A DNA stretch of 56,637 bases, taken from contig DAOOGN010000011.1 of the NCBI GenBank assembly GCA_035415725.1, positions 1 through 56,637 on the forward strand, given 5' to 3'. The notes under the pieces are model-generated. The model searched no databases. It worked only from the letters and a program-made list of their open reading frames with translations, and was not told where the DNA came from. Positions within the stretch are counted from its first letter, which is position 1, and every line of letters starts with the position of its first letter. Of the stretch, positions 34,382 to 43,370 are shown piece by piece. This DNA comes from DSWT01 sp035415725 (lineage in GTDB: Bacteria; Chloroflexota; Anaerolineae; B4-G1; SLSP01). The translations under genes and the position numbers were made by a program.

Positions 34382-35181
34382 GGGGTAGCCTCCACAAAGG
34401 CGATGGAGGCGTACCCTACCACGCGCGTCGTGTCGCCGGTGACGTCGCCGGAAGTGCGGTAGTCGAGCAGATGGGCATGCCAGCCGCGTTTTTCCGCAAT
34501 CGTCATCAGAGCGATGGCCGGCGCCTGCCCGCACGCTTCGCCCTGCGCGGCCTCGCGTAGATTGCCTTCCAGCACCGCGTTCACGAATTGGCGGTCGAGC
34601 ATGTGCGCCGTCCGGTTGTCGTGGAAGTGGCTCAGGTCGGAACTGACGATGATCATGTCCTCTGCTTCCAGCATCTCATTCAAGCGTTGGCCGACGTATG
34701 ACGCATCTACATCGCCAAAAAGCATGGGGATGACCGGGACGTTGGGGAAAACTACTTGCAGGAAGGGGAAGTGGACTTCGAGGCAGTGCTCCGGTGCATG
34801 GGGCGCATTGTGCGCAGCGAAAGGATCACCAGATGCTGCCAGGGCCTCGATCTTTTCAACGTCCAACGGATGGTCGCCCAGCGGTGTGTTGAAGGCGGCA
34901 TAGTCCGCCAAGGCGACGCCGGAGAACCACACGCGATGGGATGGCCCCATCAGGTAGATGCGCTTAGGGGGTGTGGGCTGGCCGGCCAGAAGTTTGTAGG
35001 CGAAGGCGGCGACCGGGCCAGAATACGTGTAGCCGGCGTGCGGCGCGATCACCGCCCGCACGTTTGTCAGCGCCGGCGGCGTCGCTTTGTTCATGAAGTC
35101 GGTAATGTCTTGGCGCAAGACGTTCGGCGCATGGGGATAAAACATTCCTGCTACAGCAGCAGGGCGTATTGTCTTAGCCAT
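34378..35181 (-). CDS. AmmeMemoRadiSam system protein B (MEMO1 family)
   Basis: 267 residues from ATG 35181 with GAGGAGG nearby. The metal site typical of MEMO/LigB-like folds is visible: IAPHAGYTYSG, MGPSHRVWFSG, HCLEVHFPFLQ and VSSDLSHFHDN. MEMO resembles extradiol dioxygenases, and the human protein has been linked to copper and redox. Its bacterial role in this system is unknown. Coupled to the AMMECR1 gene by ATGA overlap. Confidence 0.93.
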   Translation of the reverse strand: MAKTIRPAAVAGMFYPHAPNVLRQDITDFMNKATPPALTNVRAVIAPHAGYTYSGPVAAFAYKLLAGQPTPPKRIYLMGPSHRVWFSGVALADYAAFNTPLGDHPLDVEKIEALAASGDPFAAHNAPHAPEHCLEVHFPFLQVVFPNVPVIPMLFGDVDASYVGQRLNEMLEAEDMIIVSSDLSHFHDNRTAHMLDRQFVNAVLEGNLREAAQGEACGQAPAIALMTIAEKRGWHAHLLDYRTSGDVTGDTTRVVGYASIAFVEATP

Positions 35182-35286
35182 TGTAACCTCCTCGTATAAA
35201 ATAGTCTGCTAGTCGCTAGCCAAGGAGTCCTGTGATTATTTTCGTTATCAGGGCTGCGTACCAAGGGTTCGGTTACACCCCTCTTG

Positions 35287-36309
35287 TTAATTCCAAACGC
35301 CGGGAATCTGCGTGTCACACTTAGGACACACCCCCGGCGTCGTCCAGCGTGGCCGGACGTTGTAGCCATAGCGTTGAATCAGCACTTCGCCGCACGTAGG
35401 ACAGACTGTGTTCTCGCCTTCAGGATCAAGGACATTACCCAGGTAGATGAATTTGAGGCCGGCGGATTTTCCGATGGCGTAAGCGCGTTTGAGCGTGGCC
35501 GAGTCGGTGCTGGGATGGTCGAGCATCTGATAGTCGGGATGGAAGGCGCTGAGGTGCCAGGGGATCTCCGGGTTCACCGAAGCCAGCCACGTCGCCGCGG
35601 CCCGCAATTCCTCATCGGAATCGTTCAGGCCGGGGATGACCAGGGTTGTCACCTCAATCCAGATATTGGTTTGTTGGGCAATGGCGGTGATGTTGCGCTT
35701 GACCGGCTCAAGCCGTGCGCCGGAGTATTGCTCGTACAACGCGGGGGTGAAGCCCTTGAGGTCGACGTTGATGCCGTCCAGATACGGTGTGAGACGTTCC
35801 AGGGTCTCCGGTGACATAAAACCATTGGAGACGTAGACATTTTTGAGGCCGCGGGCGTGCGCCAATTTGGCCGTATCATAGGTGTACTCGAAGAAAACCG
35901 TTGGCTCGTTGTAGGTGTAGGCAATCGACTCATTGTGCTGGCGGAGAGCGAGAGCGACTATCGTCTCCGGTGATAGCGCTTCGCCGGCGGGAGTGTGGCT
36001 TTCATCGACTTGTTTAACCTGTGAAATCTGCCAGTTTTGGCACCAACGGCAATGCATGTTGCAGCCATAAGTGCCGACGGAGAATGCTTTACTGCCGGGG
36101 AGGAAGTGGAAGAGGGGCTTCTTTTCAATCGGGTCGACGTGGACGGCGACGGCACTGCCATAAACGGCCAGGTAGATTTTGCCCTGGCGATTGACGCGGA
36201 CTCCACATTTTCCCCACTCGTCAGGGCGCAGAGTGCAGTAATGCTCGCAAACACGGCATTGTACGGCCTGATTTTTCAGGATACGTACCAATTCAGCTTC
36301 TTTGAACAC
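35287..36309 (-). CDS. AmmeMemoRadiSam system radical SAM enzyme (AmrS)
   Basis: 340 residues from GTG 36309 with AAAGGAG. An N-terminal Cys group (QCRVCEHYCTLRPDEWGKCGVR) precedes the radical SAM motif CNMHCRWC, with SVGTYGCNMHCRWCQNW as in pyruvate-formate-lyase activases. The C-terminus carries a zinc-ribbon-like CPTCGEVLIQRYGYN and VCPKCD pair. It heads the trio, 105 bases upstream of MEMO. The family is defined by this neighbourhood, and the substrate is unknown. Confidence 0.93.
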   Translation of the reverse strand: MFKEAELVRILKNQAVQCRVCEHYCTLRPDEWGKCGVRVNRQGKIYLAVYGSAVAVHVDPIEKKPLFHFLPGSKAFSVGTYGCNMHCRWCQNWQISQVKQVDESHTPAGEALSPETIVALALRQHNESIAYTYNEPTVFFEYTYDTAKLAHARGLKNVYVSNGFMSPETLERLTPYLDGINVDLKGFTPALYEQYSGARLEPVKRNITAIAQQTNIWIEVTTLVIPGLNDSDEELRAAATWLASVNPEIPWHLSAFHPDYQMLDHPSTDSATLKRAYAIGKSAGLKFIYLGNVLDPEGENTVCPTCGEVLIQRYGYNVRPRWTTPGVCPKCDTQIPGVWN

Positions 36310-36359
36310 GCTAAGGCTCCTTTCGTGACCGAGAAAGCCCGAACGCCGTCCCTATGTAG

Positions 36360-36384
36360 AAAAACCCCGGCAATGCAACTGGGG
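36360..36384 (-). terminator. Probable terminator of the S1-protein gene
   Basis: On the minus strand, CCCCAG, 8-base loop, CCGGGG (one mismatch inside the stem), then TTTTTC. It lies 80 bases after the rpsA-like stop and just before the AmrS gene. Confidence 0.6.
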
Positions 36385-36464
36385 CCCCTTCCATCTTTGC
36401 CGTCACGTTTGCCGAACGTCGATCCGCCAAGGAGTTATTTCAGTAGCCAATGGGATGGGCGAAA

Positions 36465-37661
36465 TCAGGCTGCGTTTTGCCCGCTCTCGTCAGGCGTCGC
36501 GGGAGAGTCAACAGTCACGGATGGCGGTGAGGCATTTGCCAACGGCGCTATGGCCTGCTTTAAGCTAAAAGCGATGCGTCGTTCCTCCGGCTGCAAGGAG
36601 ATGATCTTCAAAGTGTGCTGCTCCCCGACTTTGACGGCCTCTTGCGGGTGGGTGATGGGATGATCGGCCAACTCTGAGATATGAATCAGTCCTTCGATTT
36701 CCGGCTCATCGATCAACGCGGCAAAAGCCCCAAACGTCGTCAAATTAACGATGGTAGCTTCAACCAACTGCCCTTCCTGATAGGTATCGCATATACTTTC
36801 CCAGGGGTCAGGCACGAGTCGCTTCAAACTCAATCCCAGGCGCTCTTGTTCCAGGTCGATGTCCAAAATGTAAACGTCGATTTCTTGCCCCACTTGCACG
36901 AACTCTTGGGGTTTGGTGACGCGCTTCCAGGAAAGTTCGGAAATATGCAGCAATCCATCGACGCCGTTGACATTCACAAAGGCGCCAAAGGGGACGACGT
37001 TGTTGACGATTCCTCGCACGACAGAGCCGACTGCCAGCTTTTCCAGGATTTTGCGTTTGATGGCTTTACTGTCGGCGGCGCGTCGTTCGGAAAGGATAAG
37101 CCGGTTGCGTTCTGGCGTGACCTCGATCACCCGCAATGTCAAAGTCTCTCCGAGCAACGACTCCCAACGGTTCCCCGCTTCCGTGGCATTGTGCTGAGGA
37201 TGCCAGAGCGGCAATAACTGTGAACCGGGCACAAACCCGCGCAGTCGACCCAGGCGCACAATCACGCCGCCCTTGTTCACATCGATGACAGGGAGGGAAA
37301 CCGCCTCCTCGGTTCGCAGTAGCTTGCGCGCCCGGTCCCAGTCATTCTGTTGCGCGGCGCGGGCCAGTGACACCAGCATCGTGCCGTCGTCATCGCCCTG
37401 ATCGATAATGTAGACGCTCACACCCTGGCCGGGTTTGAGCGCCTGCAATTCTCGAGGCATCATCCTTTCGATTTCTCGCGGGTGGACGATGGCATCCGCT
37501 TTGCCTCCAATGTCGATGAGGATGGTTTTGGAATTGACGGACGCGATAACTCCTTCAACCACATCGCCACGGTGACACATGTTGGTTTCCATATATTGGT
37601 CCAACAGCGACGCCATGGCGTCCTGCTCCTCGCCCTCTTCCGAGGCGGTCCCCTTCATCAT
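36465..37661 (-). CDS. rpsA: Four-domain S1 RNA-binding protein (30S ribosomal protein S1-like)
   Basis: 398 residues from ATG 37661, with AGGAG six bases upstream. Four S1 domains: GDVVEGVIASVNSKTILIDIGG, a degenerate second (SLPVIDVNKGGVIVRLGRLRGFVPGS), a strong third (GSVVRGIVNNVVPFGAFVNVNG, GLLHISELSW) and a fourth (GQLVEATIVNLTTFGAFAAL, GLIHISELAD). Four-domain S1 homologues occur in Gram-positive and Chloroflexota lineages, where they bind mRNA or the 30S subunit. Tail rich in Pro and acidic residues. It has its own promoter and terminator. Confidence 0.9.
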   Translation of the reverse strand: MMKGTASEEGEEQDAMASLLDQYMETNMCHRGDVVEGVIASVNSKTILIDIGGKADAIVHPREIERMMPRELQALKPGQGVSVYIIDQGDDDGTMLVSLARAAQQNDWDRARKLLRTEEAVSLPVIDVNKGGVIVRLGRLRGFVPGSQLLPLWHPQHNATEAGNRWESLLGETLTLRVIEVTPERNRLILSERRAADSKAIKRKILEKLAVGSVVRGIVNNVVPFGAFVNVNGVDGLLHISELSWKRVTKPQEFVQVGQEIDVYILDIDLEQERLGLSLKRLVPDPWESICDTYQEGQLVEATIVNLTTFGAFAALIDEPEIEGLIHISELADHPITHPQEAVKVGEQHTLKIISLQPEERRIAFSLKQAIAPLANASPPSVTVDSPATPDESGQNAA

Positions 37662-37696
37662 AAATATCTCCTGGCCATGATAGATTCTTACCTTCT

Positions 37697-37724
37697 ATTA
37701 TAGGCAAATTTTCGTAGGGGGCAA
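37697..37724 (-). promoter_or_regulatory. rpsA: Promoter of the S1-protein gene
   Basis: On the minus strand, TTGCCC (37724-37719), 16-base spacer, TATAAT (37702-37697). Predicted start near 37690, about 30 bases before the ATG. Confidence 0.6.
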
Positions 37725-37818
37725 TTTTCTGTTGAATGGGAGTGCTTCCTTTAACAGGACGAAGCGCAATAACAGGATGAAGAACAGCTACCCCGCAACG
37801 AGGTTTGAGTGCGGATGG

Positions 37819-39528
37819 TCATGGCGTGCTGATGACCACCAGCGGTACAGCCGGATGTCCGGGCCAGACCGTCATGGTCGGGACTGGGTCGTCGAACCAC
37901 AGGCTGTACACTTCCTGATAGGTGCCATCGCCCTGCAGGGCGGCTAAGGTGAGGTTGACCAGGTCACGATAGTCGGAGTCGCCTTGGGGTAAGATGAGCG
38001 CCACCGGGCGGTAAGTGTAGCGTTGCTCCGTCATCACATAGCCCGGTTGGGTGAATTGGATTTGCAACAAGGCGCGTCGTTCGCCGACAAGGGCAGCGAC
38101 TTCACCTTGCCCCAAGCCTGCTAATGCTGTGTTTAGATCCGGGTAGCGCACGGTCGAGATGCCCACGCCGGCAGCCTGCGCTATGTCGGGCAGCGCGCGT
38201 TCTCCCGCGGACCCGGCTATAACACCGGCGGAACGTCCGTTCAGCGCCGCTAAATCCGCGACCGGCGCTGCGGCCGGGGAAAAGATGCCGACGCCGTCAT
38301 CCAGTATCGGGATGGAGAAATCCGTCTCCAATTCCATCTCCCGCGTGGGGATCCAGTTGCCGACAAGCATATCGACTTCACCCTGGAGCAAGCGCGAGAG
38401 GCCGTCGGCCTCGGTCACGGGAACAAAGGTGATGGCCTGGCGACTGCCGAGCCAGCGTTCGGCGATACGCTCAACCAAGCGTACCTCGAAGCCGGTGGGG
38501 ACACCGTCGGCGCGGTTGGCGCTATACGGCCAGCGATCGACGAAGTATCCCAGGGTCAACGTGCCCCGTCCACGGATGCGCGCGAGCACATCCAGCGTGG
38601 AAAGTTGTTGTGGGGTTGTGGAAGGGGAGGGTGTGGGCGCATTGCCCAACAGCGGAACGAGACGCGGCGGCGAAACGTCCGGCAGCCAGCGAGCGTAAAG
38701 GGCGTCAAGGGTGCCATCGACGGTCATATCTTCGAACGTCAGCGTCACTAAATTGGCGAAGAACGGATCGTTCTGGCGGTAGACGAGCGCGACCGGCTCG
38801 GATGTGGTTTGCAGCACCACGATCGATCCGGCAACGGACCGTCGGGCGCGCTCCAGGCGGTGACGCATGTCGCCGTAGGCGTCGATCTGACGGGTACGCA
38901 GGGCTTCAACTGCCTCGAAGAAATTGTCGTATGCGATGAAGGTCTTCGATACCGGAATTGTCGCATCGATAGCTTCACGACTGCCAGTCCATGTCACCAC
39001 GCCGATCTTGCGATTCTGTAGCCCCGTCATATCCTGGATGCCCACGTCGGGGAAGGTCAAGAAGGCGATGCCATTGGTGAAATACGCCGGGCTGAAATCG
39101 GCCTGCGCTTCCAGTTCCTGGGTGTGGACGACGCCCGCCAGTACCATATCGACTGTGCCGTTAGCCAGATGCTGAAACGCCGAATCGGAGCGCACCTGGC
39201 GGAAACGGACGGCATCGGGGTTGCCGAGCCAGCGCCGGGCCAACTCACGGGTCAGATCGATCTCCAGGCCGGCCAGTTCGCTGTTGGCGGTGATGTAGGA
39301 GAACGGCTCCAGATCATAGCGCACGCCCACCACCATCTCCCCGCGCGCCAGGATGCGCGCCATCGTCGCCATCTCCGGCGGATACGTGGCTTCGGGCGTG
39401 GGTGCGACATAAGCTGATGGCAACCCCGCTTCCTTTTTCGGTTGGATCACCAGCCCCAGTAAATCTTGCGCCTCTGAGCAGCCGCTCAGCAGTACCATCA
39501 CCAACAACAGAATCCACCAACGACGCAT
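37819..39528 (-). CDS. Lipoprotein with two tandem family-3 solute-binding domains
   Basis: 569 residues from ATG 39528. Signal peptide with lipobox LLSGC (Cys17). Two SBP_bac_3 domains follow: one from ~58 (RGEMVVGVRYDLEPFSYI, GLEIDLTRELA, VDMVLAGVVHT) and one from ~325 (RGTLTLGYFVDRWPYSA, GFEVRLVERIAERWLG, VDMLVGNWIPT). They are joined by a Pro/Ser/Thr linker. The family binds amino acids or small organic acids for ABC uptake or signalling. No permease or ATPase gene is adjacent, so this is an orphan binding protein, perhaps a sensor. Domain duplication in one chain is uncommon. Confidence 0.9.
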   Translation of the reverse strand: MRRWWILLLVMVLLSGCSEAQDLLGLVIQPKKEAGLPSAYVAPTPEATYPPEMATMARILARGEMVVGVRYDLEPFSYITANSELAGLEIDLTRELARRWLGNPDAVRFRQVRSDSAFQHLANGTVDMVLAGVVHTQELEAQADFSPAYFTNGIAFLTFPDVGIQDMTGLQNRKIGVVTWTGSREAIDATIPVSKTFIAYDNFFEAVEALRTRQIDAYGDMRHRLERARRSVAGSIVVLQTTSEPVALVYRQNDPFFANLVTLTFEDMTVDGTLDALYARWLPDVSPPRLVPLLGNAPTPSPSTTPQQLSTLDVLARIRGRGTLTLGYFVDRWPYSANRADGVPTGFEVRLVERIAERWLGSRQAITFVPVTEADGLSRLLQGEVDMLVGNWIPTREMELETDFSIPILDDGVGIFSPAAAPVADLAALNGRSAGVIAGSAGERALPDIAQAAGVGISTVRYPDLNTALAGLGQGEVAALVGERRALLQIQFTQPGYVMTEQRYTYRPVALILPQGDSDYRDLVNLTLAALQGDGTYQEVYSLWFDDPVPTMTVWPGHPAVPLVVISTP

Positions 39529-39656
39529 CCGTCCGTGCCTCCACCCATAAAGTTAAGCCTGAATATCAGGTTCTCCAAATGTACCACAAAGGCGGGGAAT
39601 GAGAAATGGGTAAAGAGTGCGGAGCGAAGAGTAGGGATATTCTCGTAGTCTTGTCT

Positions 39657-39741
39657 ATTCACCGATTCGCTGATTCACCCATTCGCCGATGTGCTGATGC
39701 GCTGATGTGCTGATTGGCTCATTCGCCGCTTCGCTGATACA
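39657..39741. repeat. Low-complexity GATTCGC/GATGTGCT tandem tract
   Basis: Imperfect short repeats such as GATTCGCTGATTCACCCATT and GATGCGCTGATGTGCTGATT run from the intergenic space into the last codons of nadD. The unit is ~9-10 bases and variable. Confidence 0.6.
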
Positions 39742-40363
39742 AATTGTGCTCATGGATGTAGGCTTCTACAGACGGCGGGACGAGATAACGCAATGGCAAA
39801 CCTTCACTCACGCGACGGCGCAGGTCGGTGGCTGCCAAGTTCACCAGAGGCACATCCAACCAGACCAGTTTTGTGGCTACGAATGGCAAGGCTGCCGTCA
39901 GTTCTGCCAGGTCCACGCGCTGGCTCAGACGCGGCATCACGGCCAGATAGGCCAGTTCGAGGATGCCCTGGGGATTGTACCAGAGAGGCAAATCATGGAG
40001 CGAATCTTCACCCAGTAGCAGGAAGCATGCGTCGATATCCGGGTATTGTGCTCGTAGCAGGGTCAGCATATCCACGGTGTAGTGCGGGCCGGGACGATCC
40101 AGATCCACGCGGGAGAGCATGAAAGCGGGATTGTCGGCGATGGCGGCGGCGGTCATTGCCGCGCGATCCTCGGCGGAGGATAGGGGGCGGTTGCGTTTGT
40201 GCGGCGGTTCGCCTGCGGGGACGAAGAGCACGCCGTCGAGGTGCAGTTGCACACGCGCCGTCTCTGCCAGCGCCAGATGCCCGTAGTGCGGCGGATCGAA
40301 GGAGCCGCCGAGGATGCCGATACGTGAGGCGTGAGGGGTAAGGGGTAAGGTATGTTGTGTCAT
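39719..40363 (-). CDS. nadD: Nicotinate-nucleotide adenylyltransferase
   Basis: 214 residues from ATG 40363, sharing ATGA with the stop of the dehydrogenase gene. IGILGGSFDPPHYGHLAL carries the (T/H)xGH nucleotidyltransferase signature. PAGEPPHKR, LGEDSLHDLPLW and the late LAATDLRRRV (normally ISSTxIR) follow. It makes deamido-NAD from NaMN and ATP. The C-terminus (EHNLYQRSGE) lies in the low-complexity tract. Its place at the end of an xdh-type operon is unusual. Confidence 0.93.
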   Translation of the reverse strand: MTQHTLPLTPHASRIGILGGSFDPPHYGHLALAETARVQLHLDGVLFVPAGEPPHKRNRPLSSAEDRAAMTAAAIADNPAFMLSRVDLDRPGPHYTVDMLTLLRAQYPDIDACFLLLGEDSLHDLPLWYNPQGILELAYLAVMPRLSQRVDLAELTAALPFVATKLVWLDVPLVNLAATDLRRRVSEGLPLRYLVPPSVEAYIHEHNLYQRSGE

Positions 40364-42612
40364 GTTATGAACGATTCATCGGACTTGCCTTTCAATCCGC
40401 GCAAGACACGCTCCACGGTGAACGGGAAACGGTTGAACCACACGCCGGTGGCATGGCGCAACGCATGGTGAATGGCGGAGGCGACGGCGATGAAAGGCAT
40501 CTCGGCCATGCCGCGTGCGCCCCAGGGGCCGTTTGTCTCTGGATTTTCGATGAGGATGGAGATGACGTGCGGGGGGATGTCTTCAACGGTAGGAATAAGA
40601 TAGGTGCTGAGGGTGTTGGTCAGCGGATAGCCGTCGCGCTGGATGAAGTGTTCCGTCATGGCCCACCCTAGCCCCTGAATCACGCCGCCCTCAATTTGCC
40701 CTTCTAGCAGACGGGGATTGATCGCCTGTCCCACGTCGTTGGCGCAAGCGATTTTGGAACACGACCATTCGCCGGTGTGCGCATCGACGGCGACTTCGGC
40801 GGCAATGGCGACATAGCCGTAAGCGAAGTTGGGATCGCCGGAACCGGTCTGCGGATCGATCTGGGTGGTTTGGGGCGCGAGATAGGTGTATTCGGCTTTG
40901 GCCGGTCGTTCCTCACCACGCCATTTCTCCAGGGCGGCTGCCGCTGCGCCGCGGATGGCGTTGCCGATCATAAATGTCATTCGTGAAGCCGAGCATGATC
41001 CCGCACTGCCGGTGATCGCCGTATCCATGGCTTCCAGACGCACCTTCTCTAACGGCAGTGCCAGCGCTTCCGCCGCCATCTGACAGATGACGGTGCGCGT
41101 CCCCTGGCCTACATCGGAACTGGCGGCGTAGACAACGGCCTCGTCGATGCCTCCTTCCCCGCGCAGTTCGATGCTGGCCCAGGCGTTCTCCTGGTAGCCG
41201 AACGAATAGCCGATGTTTTTGAATCCTAGCGCGATCCCTACGCCGCGCCCGCTTTCGGTTGTCGGCGCGCGCCAGCCGTCGGCGGTGTGTTCCCAACCCA
41301 GCGCCTCGGCCACGGCGACGAGCGCTTGCTCCAACCCGCGCGCGTCGTCAGGCAAGGGCCTGCCCCATGGCATCGGCTCACCGTTGCGGATGAGGTTGCG
41401 CAGGCGCAATTCCATCGGGTCCATGTGCAGGGCTTCGGCCAGCTTGTTCATCTGCGATTCGGCGATGAAGTTGCCCTGCGGCGCGCCGAATCCGCGGAAT
41501 GCACCACCGGGGATGTTGTTGGTGTAAACGCCGAGCACTTCGGTTTTGACGTTGGGGATGCGGTACGGGCCGTTGCACGTCAACAGCAGGTTGCCCATGA
41601 CCTTGTTCGTCGTGTAGACGTAGGCGCCGGCGTCGGCAATGACGTAGGTCTCGGCCGCGAGCAGGGTCCCGTCCCCGGCGGCGGCCCAACGCGCACGGGC
41701 GAAGGCGCGGTGGCGCTTGTGATGTCCGCTGATCGACTCGCGGCGGCTCCACACGATTTTCACGGGGCGGCGCAGGCGCAGCGCCGCCAGCGCCAGCACG
41801 ATCTGTACCGACATATCCTCGCGTCCGCCGAACGCGCCGCCAATGGCCGGGTAGATCACACGCACCTGTTCCTCCGGCAGTGCCAGCGCGTGCGCGATCT
41901 GCGCGCGGTCTTCGTGGGTCCACTGCCCGGCGACGACCACCGTCACGCGGCCTTCCTCGTCGATGTAGCCCAGGCCGGCCTCGGGCTGCAAATAAGCGTG
42001 CTCCTGGCCGGGGATTTCGTATTCCGCTTCGACCACAACGGCGGCCTGTTCCCACGCTGCTTCCACGTTGCCACGGTTAATGCGGTGCCGTGAGGCGATG
42101 TTGCCATCGAAAACCAGTTCCGGGTGGATGTCAATGCCGGGATAGGGCGGGTGCAGGCGCGGCGCATCCGGTTTGAGCGCGTCGCGCGGGTCGCTGATGA
42201 CGGGCAAATCTTCGTATTCCACGGTAATGAGTGCGACGGCCCGGGCGGCGATGTCTTCCGTTTCGGCGACGACGACGGCCACCTGGTCGCCGACAAAGCG
42301 CACGCTGTCTTGCCCCGCCTTCATCCACCCTGCCGGGGCGGGGGGCCCCACCAGCACTGGCTGGTCGGGGTATTGCAAGCCGTATTCGTTGACCGGCACA
42401 TCCTTCGCGGTGAACACGGCGACGACGCCGGGGAGCGCTTCCGCTGCCGTCGTATCGACGCGCACCACGCGCGCGTGGGGTCGTCCGGCGAACAGCAGCT
42501 TCATATACAGCATCCCGTCCATCACGAAGTCGCCGGGATACGGCGCAGTGCCCGTCACTTTCGCGCGGGCATCGATGCGCGGCACCGCTTGGCCGACGAC
42601 GTTATATTTCAT
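40360..42612 (-). CDS. Xanthine-dehydrogenase family molybdopterin-binding subunit
   Basis: 750 residues from ATG 42612 with GAGGT seven bases upstream. Motifs of the large subunit are in order: KVTGTAPYPGDF, the FTAKDVP entry, GGAFGGRED, GGAFRGFGAPQGNFI, VGQGTRT, and near the end GARGMAEMPFIAVA, whose Glu matches the catalytic Glu of GxGE. With FAD and 2Fe-2S partners it hydroxylates purines or aldehydes. The partner gene is 2.9 kb upstream in the same run. The family alone does not fix the substrate. Confidence 0.92.
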   Translation of the reverse strand: MKYNVVGQAVPRIDARAKVTGTAPYPGDFVMDGMLYMKLLFAGRPHARVVRVDTTAAEALPGVVAVFTAKDVPVNEYGLQYPDQPVLVGPPAPAGWMKAGQDSVRFVGDQVAVVVAETEDIAARAVALITVEYEDLPVISDPRDALKPDAPRLHPPYPGIDIHPELVFDGNIASRHRINRGNVEAAWEQAAVVVEAEYEIPGQEHAYLQPEAGLGYIDEEGRVTVVVAGQWTHEDRAQIAHALALPEEQVRVIYPAIGGAFGGREDMSVQIVLALAALRLRRPVKIVWSRRESISGHHKRHRAFARARWAAAGDGTLLAAETYVIADAGAYVYTTNKVMGNLLLTCNGPYRIPNVKTEVLGVYTNNIPGGAFRGFGAPQGNFIAESQMNKLAEALHMDPMELRLRNLIRNGEPMPWGRPLPDDARGLEQALVAVAEALGWEHTADGWRAPTTESGRGVGIALGFKNIGYSFGYQENAWASIELRGEGGIDEAVVYAASSDVGQGTRTVICQMAAEALALPLEKVRLEAMDTAITGSAGSCSASRMTFMIGNAIRGAAAAALEKWRGEERPAKAEYTYLAPQTTQIDPQTGSGDPNFAYGYVAIAAEVAVDAHTGEWSCSKIACANDVGQAINPRLLEGQIEGGVIQGLGWAMTEHFIQRDGYPLTNTLSTYLIPTVEDIPPHVISILIENPETNGPWGARGMAEMPFIAVASAIHHALRHATGVWFNRFPFTVERVLRGLKGKSDESFIT

Positions 42613-42711
42613 AGTGTTACCTCTGTTCTTTGCCACATGAACCCATGTTGGGGCAAATCAGTGTAAATGCACTTCCAAATCCCGCGCGCCTGTGCTACAG
42701 CATGGCGGGCG

Positions 42712-43044
42712 TCAATTTCGACGGCATCTGGCCAATCGCCGGGATAGCGCGCGCGACTCAACGGCCCACTCGGTTAATTGTGCCAAATCGGGGTATTCCG
42801 TCTTGACTTGCCAGCTATTAGGCAGAAGATTGCGTAATACATCCAAGTCATGCCGGCGTGGGAATTCTATCTGCATAAAAACCAAAGCTGCTTTGAGGGT
42901 TTTCTCAGCCGCTTGTTGCGCCAACCAACAGATATGGCGCGGTAGTGCATCTTCCTGCTGCAACATTCTTTCCGCCGCGCAAAGGTCTTCCTCAGCATAT
43001 TGCAACCAGCGATGTATTTCCAAATAATGCTCAGTTTCGTTCAT
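42712..43044 (-). pseudogene. HEPN-domain toxin, frameshifted at its 3' end
   Basis: 110 residues from ATG 43044 as read, overlapping the MNT gene by 14 bases. HEPN features: EIHRWLQYAEEDLCAAERML, HICWLAQQAAEKTLKAALV and FPRRHDLDVLRNLLP. After WAVESR the family normally continues R/K-YP-D-WPD. That sequence (RYPGDWPDAVEIDAR) is present in the next frame, after a GCGCGCGCG run at 42747-42755. A one-base gain (or two-base loss) in that run therefore changed the C-terminus. The alternative frame runs to 42609 and would overlap the dehydrogenase ATG. HEPN toxins are RNases or AMPylation targets neutralised by MNT partners. Confidence 0.8.
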
Positions 43045-43366
43045 ATAACACTTTCCCTTCTCGTAACGCTGGCCGAAGAATTGTGCCAACCAGATCGCCC
43101 CGTCGTTCAATCTCATCCGGTGTGGTCACGATGATGTCCTTGCTGACGGTGAAATCTACCAATGCGCGTCGAACTTCAACCGCTGCTTCGCGCTTGTTAG
43201 CAACTTCTGGTAACACGATGAGCAAATCCACATCGCTCCACGGGCCAGCGTCGCCGCGCGCCTGCGAGCCGAACAGGATGATGCGCAAGGGATCGAACTG
43301 TTGCACAATCCGCTTGATCATCGCTGCTATCACGTTTTCTGTGGCGCTATTTGGTGTTGCCGCCAT
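43031..43366 (-). CDS. MNT-type nucleotidyltransferase (antitoxin)
   Basis: 111 residues from ATG 43366. The polymerase-beta fold signature ILFGSQARGDAGPWSDVDLLIV (G-S then D-x-D spaced 12) is intact, with a third acidic residue in RRALVDFTVSKDII. In HEPN-MNT systems the MNT protein modifies or neutralises the HEPN toxin. It lies 4 bases after the upstream gene and overlaps the HEPN gene. Confidence 0.9.
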   Translation of the reverse strand: MAATPNSATENVIAAMIKRIVQQFDPLRIILFGSQARGDAGPWSDVDLLIVLPEVANKREAAVEVRRALVDFTVSKDIIVTTPDEIERRGDLVGTILRPALREGKVLYERN

Positions 43367-43370
43367 TTTA

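Noticed and set aside
36310..36464. Possible small gene between AmrS and the S1 protein
   Set aside because: The gap holds a terminator and the AmrS ribosome site, and no frame with a start and ribosome site.
41287..42093. Long plus-strand open frame opposite the molybdenum subunit
   Set aside because: Antisense shadow of a GC-rich gene. The product has the typical His/Gly/Arg-rich composition and no motif.
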